Both the position numbers and the translations under genes were made by a program. Under the pieces are notes generated by a model, which worked only from the letters and a program-made list of their open reading frames with translations, had not been told where the DNA came from and did no database searches. A DNA stretch of 64,000 nt from DASQPR01 sp963797605 (GTDB taxonomy: Bacteria > Actinomycetota > Actinomycetes > Mycobacteriales > Micromonosporaceae), in NCBI GenBank assembly GCA_963797605.1, contig CAWCPX010000017.1, positions 124,001 through 188,000 of the forward strand, read 5' to 3'. The first letter of the stretch is position 1; each line of letters starts with the position of its first letter. Positions 26,822-36,157 of this stretch are shown here, one piece after another.

Positions 26822-28990
26822 ATGGCGCAGAAGGCCCAAGAGAAGGGGCTCACCGGCTCGGCACCGGTGGTGGACTCGCCCGACAGGGTGCGCAACGTCG
26901 TCTTCGTCGGCCACTCCGGTGCCGGCAAGACGACACTCGTCGAGGCGCTGCTGGCGGCGACCGGCACGATCGCCCGGCCCGGCAACGTCGCCGAGGGCAC
27001 CACGGTCAGCGACTACGACCCGGCCGCAGTGCGCCAGCAGCGATCGGTCGCCTCGCGTGCGCCCCGCTGATGCACGACAACATCAAGGTCAACCTCCTCG
27101 ACACGCCCGGGTACGCCGACTTCGTCGGCGAACTGCGGGCCGGCCTGCGTGCCGCCGACGCCGCGCTGTTCGTGGTCTCGGCCGTCGACGGCATGGATTC
27201 GGCCACCGTCGCCCTGTGGGAGGAGTGCGCCGCCGTCGGCATGCCCCGGGCGGTCGCCGTCACCCGGCTCGACCATCCGCGCGCCGACTTCGACGAGACC
27301 GTGGCGCTGTGCCAGCGGGTCTTCGGCGACAACGTGCTGCCGCTCTACCTGCCGATGCTCGGCGACGACGGCGAATCGGTCGACGGCCTGCTCGGGCTGA
27401 TCACGCAACGCGTCTTCGACTACACCGAGGGGCACCCGCCGGCCGTTCGCGAGCCCGACCCGGAGCACGTGCCGGCGATCGAAGAGTCACGCGGCGAGCT
27501 GATCGAGGGCATCATCGCCGAGAGCGAAGACGAGACGCTGATGGAGCGTTACCTCGACGGCGAGGACATCGCGACCGCGACGCTCATCGCCGACCTGGAG
27601 ACGGCCGTCGCCCGCGGCACGTTCTACCCGGTGATCCCGGTGTCGCGCGGTGACCGGGCTCGGCCTCGACGCGCTGCTCGAAGTGCTGACAAGCGCCTTC
27701 CCGACGCCGGGCGAGCACGACCTGCCGGCCGTGACCGGTCTCGACGGATCTCCGCGCGAGGCGTTGACCTGCGACGTCAACGGCCCGCTGGTGGCCGAGG
27801 TGGTCAAGACGACGATCGACCCGTACGTCGGCCGGGTCTCGCTCGTCCGGGTCTTCTCCGGCGTCCTGCAAGCCGGAGACCGCGGTGCACATCGCCGGTC
27901 ACGGCATGGCCGAGCGCGGGCATGCCGATCACGACGGCGACGAGCGCATCACACACCTCTACTCGCCGCTCGGCGCGACGCTGCGCGAGGTGCCGCTGTG
28001 CGTCGCCGGCGACATCTGCGCCGATCACGAAGTCGACCGTGGCCGAAACCGGCGACACCATCTCCGCGAAGATCGGCGCCGCTGCTGGTGGAGCCGTGGA
28101 ACATGCCGGAGCCGCTGCTGCCGGTCGCGATCGTGGCGAAGACCCGCTCCGACGAGGACGCGATGGCGAAGAACCTGGCCCGGCTCGTCGCCGGCGATCC
28201 GACGATGCGGCTCGAACGCAACCCGGAGACCCACCAGCTCGTGCTGTGGTGCATGGGTGAGGCGCACGCCGACGTCGTCCTCGACCGGCTCCGCGCGGGT
28301 GGCGTCGAACTCGAGACCGAACCGGTCCGGGTGTCGCTGCGCGAGGCGTTCGCCGGTGGCGCGAAGGGGCACGGCCGCCACGTCAAGCAGTCCGGCGGCC
28401 ACGGCCAGTTCGCCGTCTGCGACATCGAGGTCGAACCGCTCCCCCGCGGCGCCGGTTTCGAGTTCGTCGACAAGGTCGTGGGCGGTTCCGTGCCACATAA
28501 CTACATCCCGAGCGTGGAGAAGGGCGTACGCGCCCAGATGGAACACGGCATCGTGGCCGGCTTCCCGGTCGTCGACCTGCGCGTGACGCTGCACGACGGA
28601 AAGGCGCACTCGGTCGACTCGTCGGACGCCGCGTTCCAGACCGCCGGCGCGCTCGCGCTCAAGGACGCGGCCGAGAAGATCGAGGTACACCTCCTCGAAC
28701 CCATCGACCTGATCATGATTCGGGTGCCGGACCAGTTCGTCGGCGGCGTGCTGTCGGACCTGTCGTCGCGCCGTGGCCGGGTGCTCGGCACGGAGGCCGA
28801 CCCCGACGTGGCCGAGCGTTCGGTCGTGCAGGCGGAGGTGCCGGCGACCGAACTCGTCCGGTACGCCGTCGAGCTGCGCTCCATGACGTCGGGCACGGGC
28901 ACGTTCTCGCGTACGTTCGTCCGCCACGATCCGATGCCGAGCAACCTCGCCGACCAGGTGCGCCGGGACCACGCGGCGACAAAGGGTTAG
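26822..28990 (+). CDS. EF-G-like translational GTPase (EF-G2), several frameshifts
   Basis: About 722 codons. ATG at 26822 with GGAGG 8 bases before. GTPase motifs: G1 FVGHSGAGKTTLVEALLA, G3 VNLLDTPGYADFVGE, and a G4 reading TRLD where NKxD is usual. Later domains: ERNPETHQLVLWCMGEAHAD, VSLREAFAGGAKGHGRHVKQ, PHNYIPSVEKGVRAQMEHGI and VLSDLSSRRGRVLGTEA. Frame changes lie near 27050, 27650, 27880, 28025 and 28075; the last 900 bases are intact. It is the actinobacterial EF-G paralogue (Rv0120c type), whose role is unclear; it is not the main elongation factor. Its TAG overlaps the stop of the convergent AfsR-type gene by two bases. Confidence 0.87.
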
Positions 28991-31900
28991 CCCTCGATCA
29001 GGGCCCGGGTGCGCGCCTCGCCTTGCGCGTGTCCGGTTTCCCGGTGAATCGCGAGCGCCTCGTGCGCGTACGTCAGCGCCTGCTCCCGCCGCCCGTCCGC
29101 GGCCGCGATCTCGGCGAGCATCGTGACCGTGCGCCCTTCCAGCACCCGGAGCTTTCCGGACACGGCCATCCCGTGCGCGACCTCGGCATGCTCGGCGGCC
29201 GGAGCGGTGTCGCCCCGAGCCAGTAGCACGCGGGCGAATCCGAGCTGCGCTTCGGCTTCCTCGGTGATGCCACCCTGTTCGCGGGCCAGCCCGAGCGCGA
29301 ATTCGTGCTGCTCCCAGGCTTCGTCGGTGCGGCCGAGTTCGCACAGGACCCAGCCGAGGGTGTTGCTGAGCCCGGCTTCGGCCGACGGGAAACCGAGTCG
29401 CCGCAGGTCGGCCAGTGCCTGCTGCACGATCGGAAGGGCGAGGTCCGGGCGGCCGGTGTCCCGGTAGATCGTGGCCAGGCAGTTCATCGCGATCGCCTCG
29501 GTGTCACTGCCGTCCGGGTTCGCCGCCCGCAGCAGCTCGAGTGCTTCGTCGATGCTCGCACGCGCCTCGTCGAAGCGCCCGGCGTCCTGGTAACACATGC
29601 CGAGGTTCATCAGCACGCCCGGGAATGTGAATTCCGGGCCGTGTTCGCGGACCAACGCGGCGGCCCGGGCGAGCGCGTCGATGGCCTCGGTCAGCCGGCC
29701 CAGTTGGTTGAGGGCGAGGCCGAGATTGCCGAGCCGGTTGGCGGCGCTGATCAGGTTGTTCGCCCGCAACTGCTCCGCGGCGGCCTCCTGGAACTGCTCC
29801 GCCGCCTCTTCGTAGCGGCCGAGCCGGTAACTCGTGATGCCGAGGTTGACGTTGGCGTAGTCGACCATGCGGAGCCATCCGGTGGCCGCGCCGAGCGTCT
29901 TCGCGAGCTGGAAATGTTCGAGTTCGTCGGTGTACCTCGCCGCGCTGTCGTAGGCCATGCCCATGGACGCGTGCATGACGGCTTCGAGGTGCGGATCGCC
30001 GAGTTCTTCGGCCAGGCGCAGGCCGTCGCCCGCCATTTCGAGCCAGGCGGCGACGGAATAGTTGATCATGCGGAAGTAGATGCGGAGCGGATCCAGCAGG
30101 AGGCATCGAAGCGCCGGAGCCACCGCCTCGCGCGGGCCGCGAACCATCAGGATCGTGTTGGTGAACTCCGTCTCCAGCCACGATCTGGCGTCGGCTTCAC
30201 CGTCGAACCGCACCGGGTAGACGGCATCGCGGACGACCGACGTGATGGCCGGGAACAGCACGATCATGGCGGCGCGGACGTGGTCGACGTACCAGGTTCC
30301 CAACCGGTCGACGGCCGCGGATCGCACCTGCGGCCTGTCCTCGGCGACGGCGCATTCGTAGGCGTACTCGCGGACGAGGTCGTGGGTGGAGAACCGGCCG
30401 AGGCTGCGCTCGTCGATCAGATGGGCGGCGGCGAGCGCGCGCAGCGTCTCGGTCACCTCGGCCACTGCGCCGTCGACCAGCGCGGCCGCCGCGGCCGCCG
30501 TGACATCGGACCCGGGCGCGAGCCCGAGCAGCCGGAAGAGGCGGCGCTGCGGTTCGGTCAGGGCCAGGTACGACTGGGCGAACACGGCGCGTACGTTGGC
30601 GCGCGGATCGCCGTCGACCGCGATCTCGGCGAGCGGCGACGCCCGCAGCAGCGCGGCGACCAGATCGTCGATCGACCGCGTCGGCGACACTGCCAGGTGG
30701 GCGCCGAGGATCCGGACGGCGAGCGGCAGGTGCCCGGCGAGCTCGGCGAGCCGGACCGCCGCCTCGCGCTCCGCCTGGACGCGCTCCGGGCCCAGGATCG
30801 CGCTCAGCAGGTCGAAGGACTCGTCCGGCTTGAGGATGTCGAGGTTGTGCACCCGGGCACCGTCGAGCGCGACCAGGCCGGCCAGCGTGTCCCGGCTGGT
30901 CACGAGCACGACGCTGGCCGCCGATCCCGGCAGCAGCGGGCGGACCTGCTCGGCCGACCGGGCGTTGTCGAGGATCAGGAGGGTGCGCCGATCGGCCATC
31001 AGGGTGCGGAAGAGCGCGGCGGCGGCCTGCTCGTCGGCTGGCACCTCCGGCGAGGCGGGCGCGAGCGACCGGATCAGGTGCGCCAGACCCTCTGATGTGG
31101 ACACGGGCGGGAGCGTCGCGTACCCGCGCAGGTCGAGATAGAGATGTCCGTCCGGAAACCGGTCGGCGGCCGAATGTGCCCAGCGGGTCGCGAGCGCCGT
31201 CTTGCCGACGCCGGACATGCCGCTGACAGCGCTGATCGTGACCGTGCCGCCGCCGGCGGTCAGCTTGTCCAGAGCCATCAGGTCGTCGACGCGGCCAACG
31301 AAGTCGGTCGGGTCCCGCGGCAACTGGCGGGGCACCGGGGCGCCCACCACGGCCCGCCCGTCGTCGGCGGCCGCGGACTCGTTGCGCAGGATGCGGGTGT
31401 GCAGCTTCCGCAGTTCCGGGCCCGGATCGACGCCGAGTTCAGTCGCCAGGTAGTCACGTGTGGCCTCGTAGAGCACGAGCGCGTCGGCCTGCCGCCGGAG
31501 CCGCACGTACGCGAGCATGACGTGGGCGATCAACGCTTCCCGGCCGGGCTGTTCCGCGCAGGCGTCGGCGAACTCGCTCACCACGGCGTCGAATTCACCG
31601 AGGCTCGCGAGCGCCTCGGCCCGGCGTTCCACGCACCGCCACCGCAGTTCGTTGAGTTGGCTGCCGACGCGTTCGCGCAGCATGTCACTGGCCACGTCGG
31701 CCAGGATCTCGCCGCGCCAGAGGGCAAGGGCGCGACCGTAGAGATCGGCTCGGACAGCGGCGTCGGCGGCGCGCTCGGCCTCGCCCGCGAGCACGGTGAA
31801 CCGGTGGGCATCGACGGAAAGCTCCGGCGCGATCAGGGCGTAGCCGTCGCCCTGGCGGACGATCTCGCCACCGTGGCCCCGGAGGGTGCGGCGCAGCCGG

Positions 31901-32100
31901 GCGATGTACGTGTGGAGCATGCCGCGGGCACCCGACGGCGCGGCGGCGTCCCAGAGCAGGTCGAGCAGGCGATGGGTCGAGATCGCGCGACCGTTTTCGA
32001 GCGCGAGGAGCCCGAGCAGGCAGCGTTCGTGCCGTCGACCGATGTGGACTGGCACACCGTCCTGACGTGCGTCGAACGAGCCGAGCAACCGTAACTCCAT
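28987..32100 (-). CDS. AfsR/SARP-family regulator (SARP-NB-ARC-TPR)
   Basis: 1037 residues, intact, the longest gene here. Residues 1-95: OmpR-like winged helix (MELRLLGSFDARQDGVPVHI, GMLHTYIARLRRTLRGHGGE). 96-245: bacterial transcriptional activation domain (LVLYEATRDYLATELGVDPG). About 265-560: NB-ARC ATPase with Walker A SGMSGVGKTALATRWAHSAA, Walker B RRTLLILDNARSAEQV and the GHLPLAVRILGAHL switch motif. From about 690: TPR repeats (YRLGRYEEAAEQFQEAAAEQ, LGRLTEAIDALARAAALVRE). Relatives control antibiotic clusters or metabolism, but no such cluster is visible nearby. ATG at 32100 is chosen because the helix-turn-helix domain begins at once; the frame is open for 48 more codons upstream without a family match. 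Convergent with EF-G2. Confidence 0.92.
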   Translation of the reverse strand: MELRLLGSFDARQDGVPVHIGRRHERCLLGLLALENGRAISTHRLLDLLWDAAAPSGARGMLHTYIARLRRTLRGHGGEIVRQGDGYALIAPELSVDAHRFTVLAGEAERAADAAVRADLYGRALALWRGEILADVASDMLRERVGSQLNELRWRCVERRAEALASLGEFDAVVSEFADACAEQPGREALIAHVMLAYVRLRRQADALVLYEATRDYLATELGVDPGPELRKLHTRILRNESAAADDGRAVVGAPVPRQLPRDPTDFVGRVDDLMALDKLTAGGGTVTISAVSGMSGVGKTALATRWAHSAADRFPDGHLYLDLRGYATLPPVSTSEGLAHLIRSLAPASPEVPADEQAAAALFRTLMADRRTLLILDNARSAEQVRPLLPGSAASVVLVTSRDTLAGLVALDGARVHNLDILKPDESFDLLSAILGPERVQAEREAAVRLAELAGHLPLAVRILGAHLAVSPTRSIDDLVAALLRASPLAEIAVDGDPRANVRAVFAQSYLALTEPQRRLFRLLGLAPGSDVTAAAAAALVDGAVAEVTETLRALAAAHLIDERSLGRFSTHDLVREYAYECAVAEDRPQVRSAAVDRLGTWYVDHVRAAMIVLFPAITSVVRDAVYPVRFDGEADARSWLETEFTNTILMVRGPREAVAPALRCLLLDPLRIYFRMINYSVAAWLEMAGDGLRLAEELGDPHLEAVMHASMGMAYDSAARYTDELEHFQLAKTLGAATGWLRMVDYANVNLGITSYRLGRYEEAAEQFQEAAAEQLRANNLISAANRLGNLGLALNQLGRLTEAIDALARAAALVREHGPEFTFPGVLMNLGMCYQDAGRFDEARASIDEALELLRAANPDGSDTEAIAMNCLATIYRDTGRPDLALPIVQQALADLRRLGFPSAEAGLSNTLGWVLCELGRTDEAWEQHEFALGLAREQGGITEEAEAQLGFARVLLARGDTAPAAEHAEVAHGMAVSGKLRVLEGRTVTMLAEIAAADGRREQALTYAHEALAIHRETGHAQGEARTRALIEG

Positions 32101-32124
32101 CACCTGGCGGATCGTAGTGTGCGC

Positions 32125-32152
32125 ACAGTAACCGCCGCCATGCGGTTGGCAA
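32125..32152 (-). promoter_or_regulatory. Candidate promoter of the AfsR-type gene
   Basis: On the minus strand TTGCCA (32152-32147) and TACTGT (32130-32125) are separated by 16 bases, about 25 bases upstream of the ATG at 32100. A better -35 (TTGACA) lies further up but at wrong spacing. The rest of the 205-base gap 32101-32305 holds nothing I can name. Confidence 0.35.
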
Positions 32153-32305
32153 GGACTTGTCAAGAACGGCTGTATAGCCTGCTGATGACCGGAAAAGATC
32201 TCACGTGGCGGCGCCCGCAAGTAATCGGGGGCGGACGCACCCACGGCGTCCGATCGATCGGTCAGTCCCGGCGGCGGTCAGCCCGTCGCCGGGACCGCTC
32301 GGTCA

Positions 32306-32512
32306 TCAGGGCCCGTCGTCGAGCTCGTGCCGCACCGCATCGGCCAGACCACTCATGCGCGTGTCCAGGTGCTCCTGCGCGGTGAAATCGACGTCTTGGC
32401 CGGCGCGTTCCTCGTCGAGTTCGTCATCCACGATCACCAACAGCCGCCGCAGATCGTCGTCCGTTCGGATATCGAAATTGCCGAGCCAGCCCGGCCCGGT
32501 CGGAACGGTCAT
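32306..32512 (-). CDS. Small acidic protein of unknown function
   Basis: 68 residues, pI clearly acidic (RTDDDLRRLLVIVDDELDEE). No membrane segment or known motif. A perfect AAGGAGG ribosome site lies about 9 bases upstream of the ATG (minus strand, 32528-32522), which is better evidence for a real gene than the length alone. It follows the DUF4331 stop by 39 bases and is probably co-transcribed, so a link to that protein or to the regulator downstream is possible. Function unknown. Confidence 0.65.
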   Translation of the reverse strand: MTVPTGPGWLGNFDIRTDDDLRRLLVIVDDELDEERAGQDVDFTAQEHLDTRMSGLADAVRHELDDGP

Positions 32513-32551
32513 GGGAGCGAACCTCCTTTCCCCAAACCGACATCGTCCTCG

Positions 32552-33577
32552 TCAGGCCGGCACGACGTACGGGAAACCGCCGGTGCGCGTCTCGGCGGCG
32601 GTGTGGGACGTCAGGCCGGTCGAGACCGCCGCGTTCGCCGCCAGCGAGAACATCGTCTCTGCCGCGTTGTCGGCGAGCATCCGGCCGTTGAATCCGCCGA
32701 AACCGAATCCCGCCTCCGAGCCGATCTGATATGGCAGCAAATCCGGCAGCAGCCGATCGGCGATCCGGTCGCCGTAGGCGCGCGCGTTCACGGTGCCGTA
32801 CGCGCCCGCGAGCCCGGCCACCAGCGACGAGATGTGGGCACCGTCCTTCGTCCAGTCGTCGGCCGGCAGGATCGTGTTCATCTCGCTCGCGTAGGTGCTG
32901 TCGGCGGGCCGGAAGATCGGCCACATCATCGGAATGCCGGCTCGATTGACCGGGCTCCAGCCGCCGTCGTCCGTCGGCAGCTTCGTCACCGACCACACGG
33001 CGATGCCCCGCTCGGCGAACAGGTGCGAGTCCTCGGGCAGTTCGAGCACGATCGCGTTCACGGTCTGCCCGTCCAGGCTGTTGACCGCCGTCCGCGGCTC
33101 CCAGTCGCCGTTGTCGATGGTCGACCCCGCGGCGACGGCCTTGGTGACCGCGGCGAGCTGTGTGAGGTCGAGGTAGAACGGATCACGCACCTGACCGGCC
33201 CAGATCCGGCCGCCGGCGTCGCCACGGCTCCGGATCGAGCTGCCGGTCTCGCCGTCCGCGTCACGCACGCCCAGGGCGATGTCACGGCGCGCGTCCTCGC
33301 CGGTCAGCCGATGCACGGTCACGATCTGCCGGTCGCCTTCGGCCGGGTCGGCGAACTCGAAACGGTAGGTCAGGTCCTCGTACATCAAACCGTCGACGTG
33401 GATCTTGATCTCGTATCTGGCTTCGGCCCGAAACCCCGGCACCCGGGCATCGCCGGCGAGCGACGTGCTGGTGTTCATGATCAGGACGGTGCCGGTCTCA
33501 CCTCGGAACACGTACTGGTCGAGCACGTTGAGCCGCGGATCTTTCCGGTCCAGCGGTGAGTTGAGATGGTGTGACAT
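32552..33577 (-). CDS. DUF4331 family protein
   Basis: 341 residues, intact. It begins with the family pattern SHHLNSPLDRKDPRLNVLDQ, then YVFRGETGTVLIMNTSTSLA, and has the later RIWAGQVRDPFYLDLTQLAA and GFGGFNGRMLADNAAETMFS segments. Most DUF4331 proteins are secreted, but no signal peptide is seen here. Biochemical role is unknown. The upstream SDR stops 28 bases before its start, and a small acidic gene follows, so the three form a likely operon. Confidence 0.85.
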   Translation of the reverse strand: MSHHLNSPLDRKDPRLNVLDQYVFRGETGTVLIMNTSTSLAGDARVPGFRAEARYEIKIHVDGLMYEDLTYRFEFADPAEGDRQIVTVHRLTGEDARRDIALGVRDADGETGSSIRSRGDAGGRIWAGQVRDPFYLDLTQLAAVTKAVAAGSTIDNGDWEPRTAVNSLDGQTVNAIVLELPEDSHLFAERGIAVWSVTKLPTDDGGWSPVNRAGIPMMWPIFRPADSTYASEMNTILPADDWTKDGAHISSLVAGLAGAYGTVNARAYGDRIADRLLPDLLPYQIGSEAGFGFGGFNGRMLADNAAETMFSLAANAAVSTGLTSHTAAETRTGGFPYVVPA

Positions 33578-33604
33578 GGTGCGTTCCTCCTACCAGGTGG
33601 CGGA

Positions 33605-34384
33605 CTACCACGTGGGAATGAGACCGCCGTCGATCGTGATGTCCGCTCCGGTGATGTTGGCCGAACGGTCGCTCGCGAGCAGCAACACCGCGTGCGCGAC
33701 CTCCTCCGGCTCGGTGAACCGGCCGGTGACCGACGCCTTCGCGGCACCCTCGGCGACCTGTTGCGGTGTGGTGCCGGTCGCCTTGGCCACGGTCTCGGCG
33801 ACGCCACCCGCGCCGAGCCACAGCGCGGTCGCGACCGGCCCCGGGCTCACCGTGTTGACCCGGACGCCCCGGCCGCCGACCTCCTTCGACAGCGCCTTGC
33901 AGAAGTTCGACAGGGCGCTTTTCGCGGCGCTGTAGTCGATCACGGCGGGATCGGGAAGCGCCGCGTTGACCGAGCTGATCGTCACGATCGACCCGCTCCC
34001 GGCCGCCAGCATCACCGGGAGCACGGCCCGGCAGGCGCGCACCGCGGGAAGGAGATTGAGCCCGATCGTGGTGATCCACTGCTCGTCGGTGACCTCGAGG
34101 AAACCGGTCGTGCGCGCGGGCGCCGAACCCACGTTGTTGACGAGGATGTCGACGCGGTCGCCCGCGAAAGCGACGAGCCGCGCCGGGCCGCCGGGCTCGG
34201 CCAGGTCGACCGGCAGCACGCGGACCGAGCCGGCCCCGGCCAGATCTTCCAATTCCGCCGTCACGGTACGGGCACCGGCGACCACCGAGACGCCCTCGCC
34301 GACCAGCGCTCGGGTGACCGCCAATCCGATTCCCCGACTGGCACCGGTCACGATCGCGACCCGACCCGCAAGCCCAAGATCCAT
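33605..34384 (-). CDS. Short-chain dehydrogenase/reductase
   Basis: 259-residue classical SDR. Cofactor motif VTGASRGIGLAVTRALVGEG, structural NNVGSAPA, catalytic Ser in SIVTISSVNAALPD, catalytic YSAAK in VIDYSAAKSALSNF, and the C-terminal ITGADITIDGGLIPTW. An NADP(H) preference is suggested by the Arg after the first Gly motif. ATG at 34384; an upstream in-frame extension is not conserved. Substrate unknown. Lead gene of the SDR-DUF4331-small protein group. Confidence 0.9.
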   Translation of the reverse strand: MDLGLAGRVAIVTGASRGIGLAVTRALVGEGVSVVAGARTVTAELEDLAGAGSVRVLPVDLAEPGGPARLVAFAGDRVDILVNNVGSAPARTTGFLEVTDEQWITTIGLNLLPAVRACRAVLPVMLAAGSGSIVTISSVNAALPDPAVIDYSAAKSALSNFCKALSKEVGGRGVRVNTVSPGPVATALWLGAGGVAETVAKATGTTPQQVAEGAAKASVTGRFTEPEEVAHAVLLLASDRSANITGADITIDGGLIPTW

Positions 34385-34603
34385 GATGCTCCTCACTCCG
34401 ACCACACCAGCTTGCCCGGGCGGACGCGTCCGGTCAGCCGGGATCGACAAGGATCTTGCGAACCCGGCGCCGACCGTTCCGTTGCTGGACGCCATCGCCA
34501 CCGAACTCGCCAAGATCACATCGTCATGATCCGCGGATCTTGCACGTTACAGGGCCTTCAAACGCCCGGAAACCCCGATATCTGACAAGATCCGGGACTG
34601 CAC

Positions 34604-34702
34604 CGGGGGTGCGGGTGGGGTGGGGTGGGGTGGGGGTGGGCGGGGTGGGGTGGCCGGGGTGGGGTGGGGCGGGGTGGGGTGGGCGGGGTGGGGTGCGGCG
34701 GG
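34604..34702 (+). repeat. GGGGT-rich tract with G-quadruplex potential
   Basis: About 100 bases made almost only of GGGGT, GGGGGT and GGGC units on the plus strand, ending at the stop codon of the deacetylase. With more than fifteen runs of three or more G it can form several G-quadruplexes. The remainder of the 318-base gap (34385-34603) shows no gene; it contains two ATCTTGC-type stretches (near 34450 and 34540) of no clear meaning. Confidence 0.8.
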
Positions 34703-35497
34703 CTACACGGTGGCGGATCGGCGCAACGACATCAACTGGGAGACCGTGACCAGGCGGAATCCTCGCTCCCGGAGCCTGGTGACGATGTCGCCGAGGTGTT
34801 CGAGCCCCGGCAACCGGCTCGGGTCACCGACATCGTGGGCCAGCACAATCGAACCCGGCCGGGCATGGTTGACGATGTCCGCGACCTGCGCCGCGACGTC
34901 GGAGCCGAAGCGGGCCGGCTGCAACTGCTGGGTCCACAGCACCACGTTGTAACCGAGATCGTCGGCCGCGAGAAGCGTCGATCCGCCCAGATGCCCCCAC
35001 GGCGGCCGGAGGAGCACTGGAGCCCGGCCGACGACGTCGGTGATCTGTTCATGCGTACGCGTCAACTGCGCCCGTACGCTCTTCGCGTCGAGCTGGGCCA
35101 GGTCCGCGTGGGTCCACGTGTGGTTGCCGACCTCGTGCGAGTCCAACCGGCCCCGCACCACGGAAGCGTGGCGGCGCAGTTGTTCCCCCACCATGAAGAA
35201 CGTCGCCGGGGCCGCGAGCGCGTCGAGCGCGTCGAGCACCATCGGCGTCCAGTGCGGCGCCGGCCCGTCGTCGAACGTCAGCGCGACAGCACGTTCGTCG
35301 GTCGGCACGAACCAGGTGGCCGTGACCTGGCCGGTGTGTACCCACCCGGAAAGATCGTCGGCGGGCGCGTAACCACCGCCGAGTGGCAGCCGATCGGGCC
35401 CGATCACCGTGTTCGCACGCTCACCCACGACGATCGCCCCGGCGCCGCCGACGGCCCAGGCCGCACCTCGGAGAAGCGAGCGGCGATCCACATTCAC
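34703..35497 (-). CDS. Polysaccharide deacetylase (NodB domain), exported
   Basis: 264 residues. The N-terminus MNVDRRSLLRGAAWAVGGAG is a twin-arginine-like export signal. NodB motifs: VALTFDDGPAPHWTPMVLDA (catalytic Asp-Asp near residue 75), HEVGNHTWTHADLAQ (metal His pair), VLLRPPWGHLGG, and IVLAHDVGDPSRLPG. It probably removes acetyl groups from peptidoglycan or another envelope polysaccharide; target is not known. Intact; its stop abuts the G-rich tract. Confidence 0.9.
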   Translation of the reverse strand: MNVDRRSLLRGAAWAVGGAGAIVVGERANTVIGPDRLPLGGGYAPADDLSGWVHTGQVTATWFVPTDERAVALTFDDGPAPHWTPMVLDALDALAAPATFFMVGEQLRRHASVVRGRLDSHEVGNHTWTHADLAQLDAKSVRAQLTRTHEQITDVVGRAPVLLRPPWGHLGGSTLLAADDLGYNVVLWTQQLQPARFGSDVAAQVADIVNHARPGSIVLAHDVGDPSRLPGLEHLGDIVTRLRERGFRLVTVSQLMSLRRSATV

Positions 35498-35540
35498 AGG
35501 TTATGCACTGACCGTAACCAAGATTTCGTATTTGTCAGTC

Positions 35541-36092
35541 TCAGTGTAGGTCAGCCGCTACGGGTGCATTATCAGCGGTCAGCGAATCGGGACCTTCGTG
35601 CAGGCGCTCCAGCCGTCGGATGTACCGGTATGCGATCACGAGCGGAACAATCCCGACCACCCCGAACGACATATCGATACAAGACCACCAGAACGGGATA
35701 TGGCGCACCGGACCGGCGATGAGGGCCAGCGGCACGATCGCGACACAGGAGATCATGCCGAACTGCACAACCCACACGTTGCGAACCGGATCCCGCAACG
35801 GCCCGAGAAACGCGATCGCGATCATGATGTGCGCGTACGCCAGCCAATCCGTGCCGTAGGCGATGAACGGATAATCCCGGGCCGTTGCACGGATCCCGGT
35901 CGTGACGTGGTCGATCCATGCGACGAACCACGGAGCGTGGCCGACCAGCGGAGTGTTCGGATCGTCGACGAGCCGGTCCAGCCATTGGGTCTCATGATCG
36001 AGGGGGAACGCGGTCGCTCCGGCCACGATCAGGCCGACGATGACCACGACGAGCCAGAAGCGGATACGGGTACGCAACGCGGATTCGTTCAC
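35541..36092 (-). CDS. Small polytopic membrane protein of unknown function
   Basis: 183 residues with about four membrane helices (FWLVVVIVGLIVAGATAFPL; YAHIMIAIAFLGPL; FGMISCVAIVPLALIAGPV; MSFGVVGIVPLVIAYRYI). A short acidic motif HETQWLDRLVDDPNTPLVGH follows helix 1. No family recognised. GTG at 36092 (NESALRTRIRFW) is chosen; a much longer upstream frame overlaps the acetyltransferase gene and is a shadow. Confidence 0.7.
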   Translation of the reverse strand: MNESALRTRIRFWLVVVIVGLIVAGATAFPLDHETQWLDRLVDDPNTPLVGHAPWFVAWIDHVTTGIRATARDYPFIAYGTDWLAYAHIMIAIAFLGPLRDPVRNVWVVQFGMISCVAIVPLALIAGPVRHIPFWWSCIDMSFGVVGIVPLVIAYRYIRRLERLHEGPDSLTADNAPVAADLH

Positions 36093-36157
36093 GCCCGGGA
36101 GCGTAGGCCCGGCCGGAACCCGTCTGGTCGGCGGCCGTTGCGTCGCGTCGCTTCTGC

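Noticed and set aside
1200..28100. Programmed ribosomal frameshifting in housekeeping genes
   Set aside because: Too many sites in unrelated genes, at different positions and in both directions, with no slippery sequence plus structure; indel error is simpler.
28987..32100. Specialised-metabolite gene cluster around the AfsR-type regulator
   Set aside because: No PKS, NRPS, terpene or RiPP enzymes within reach; the SDR alone is not enough.
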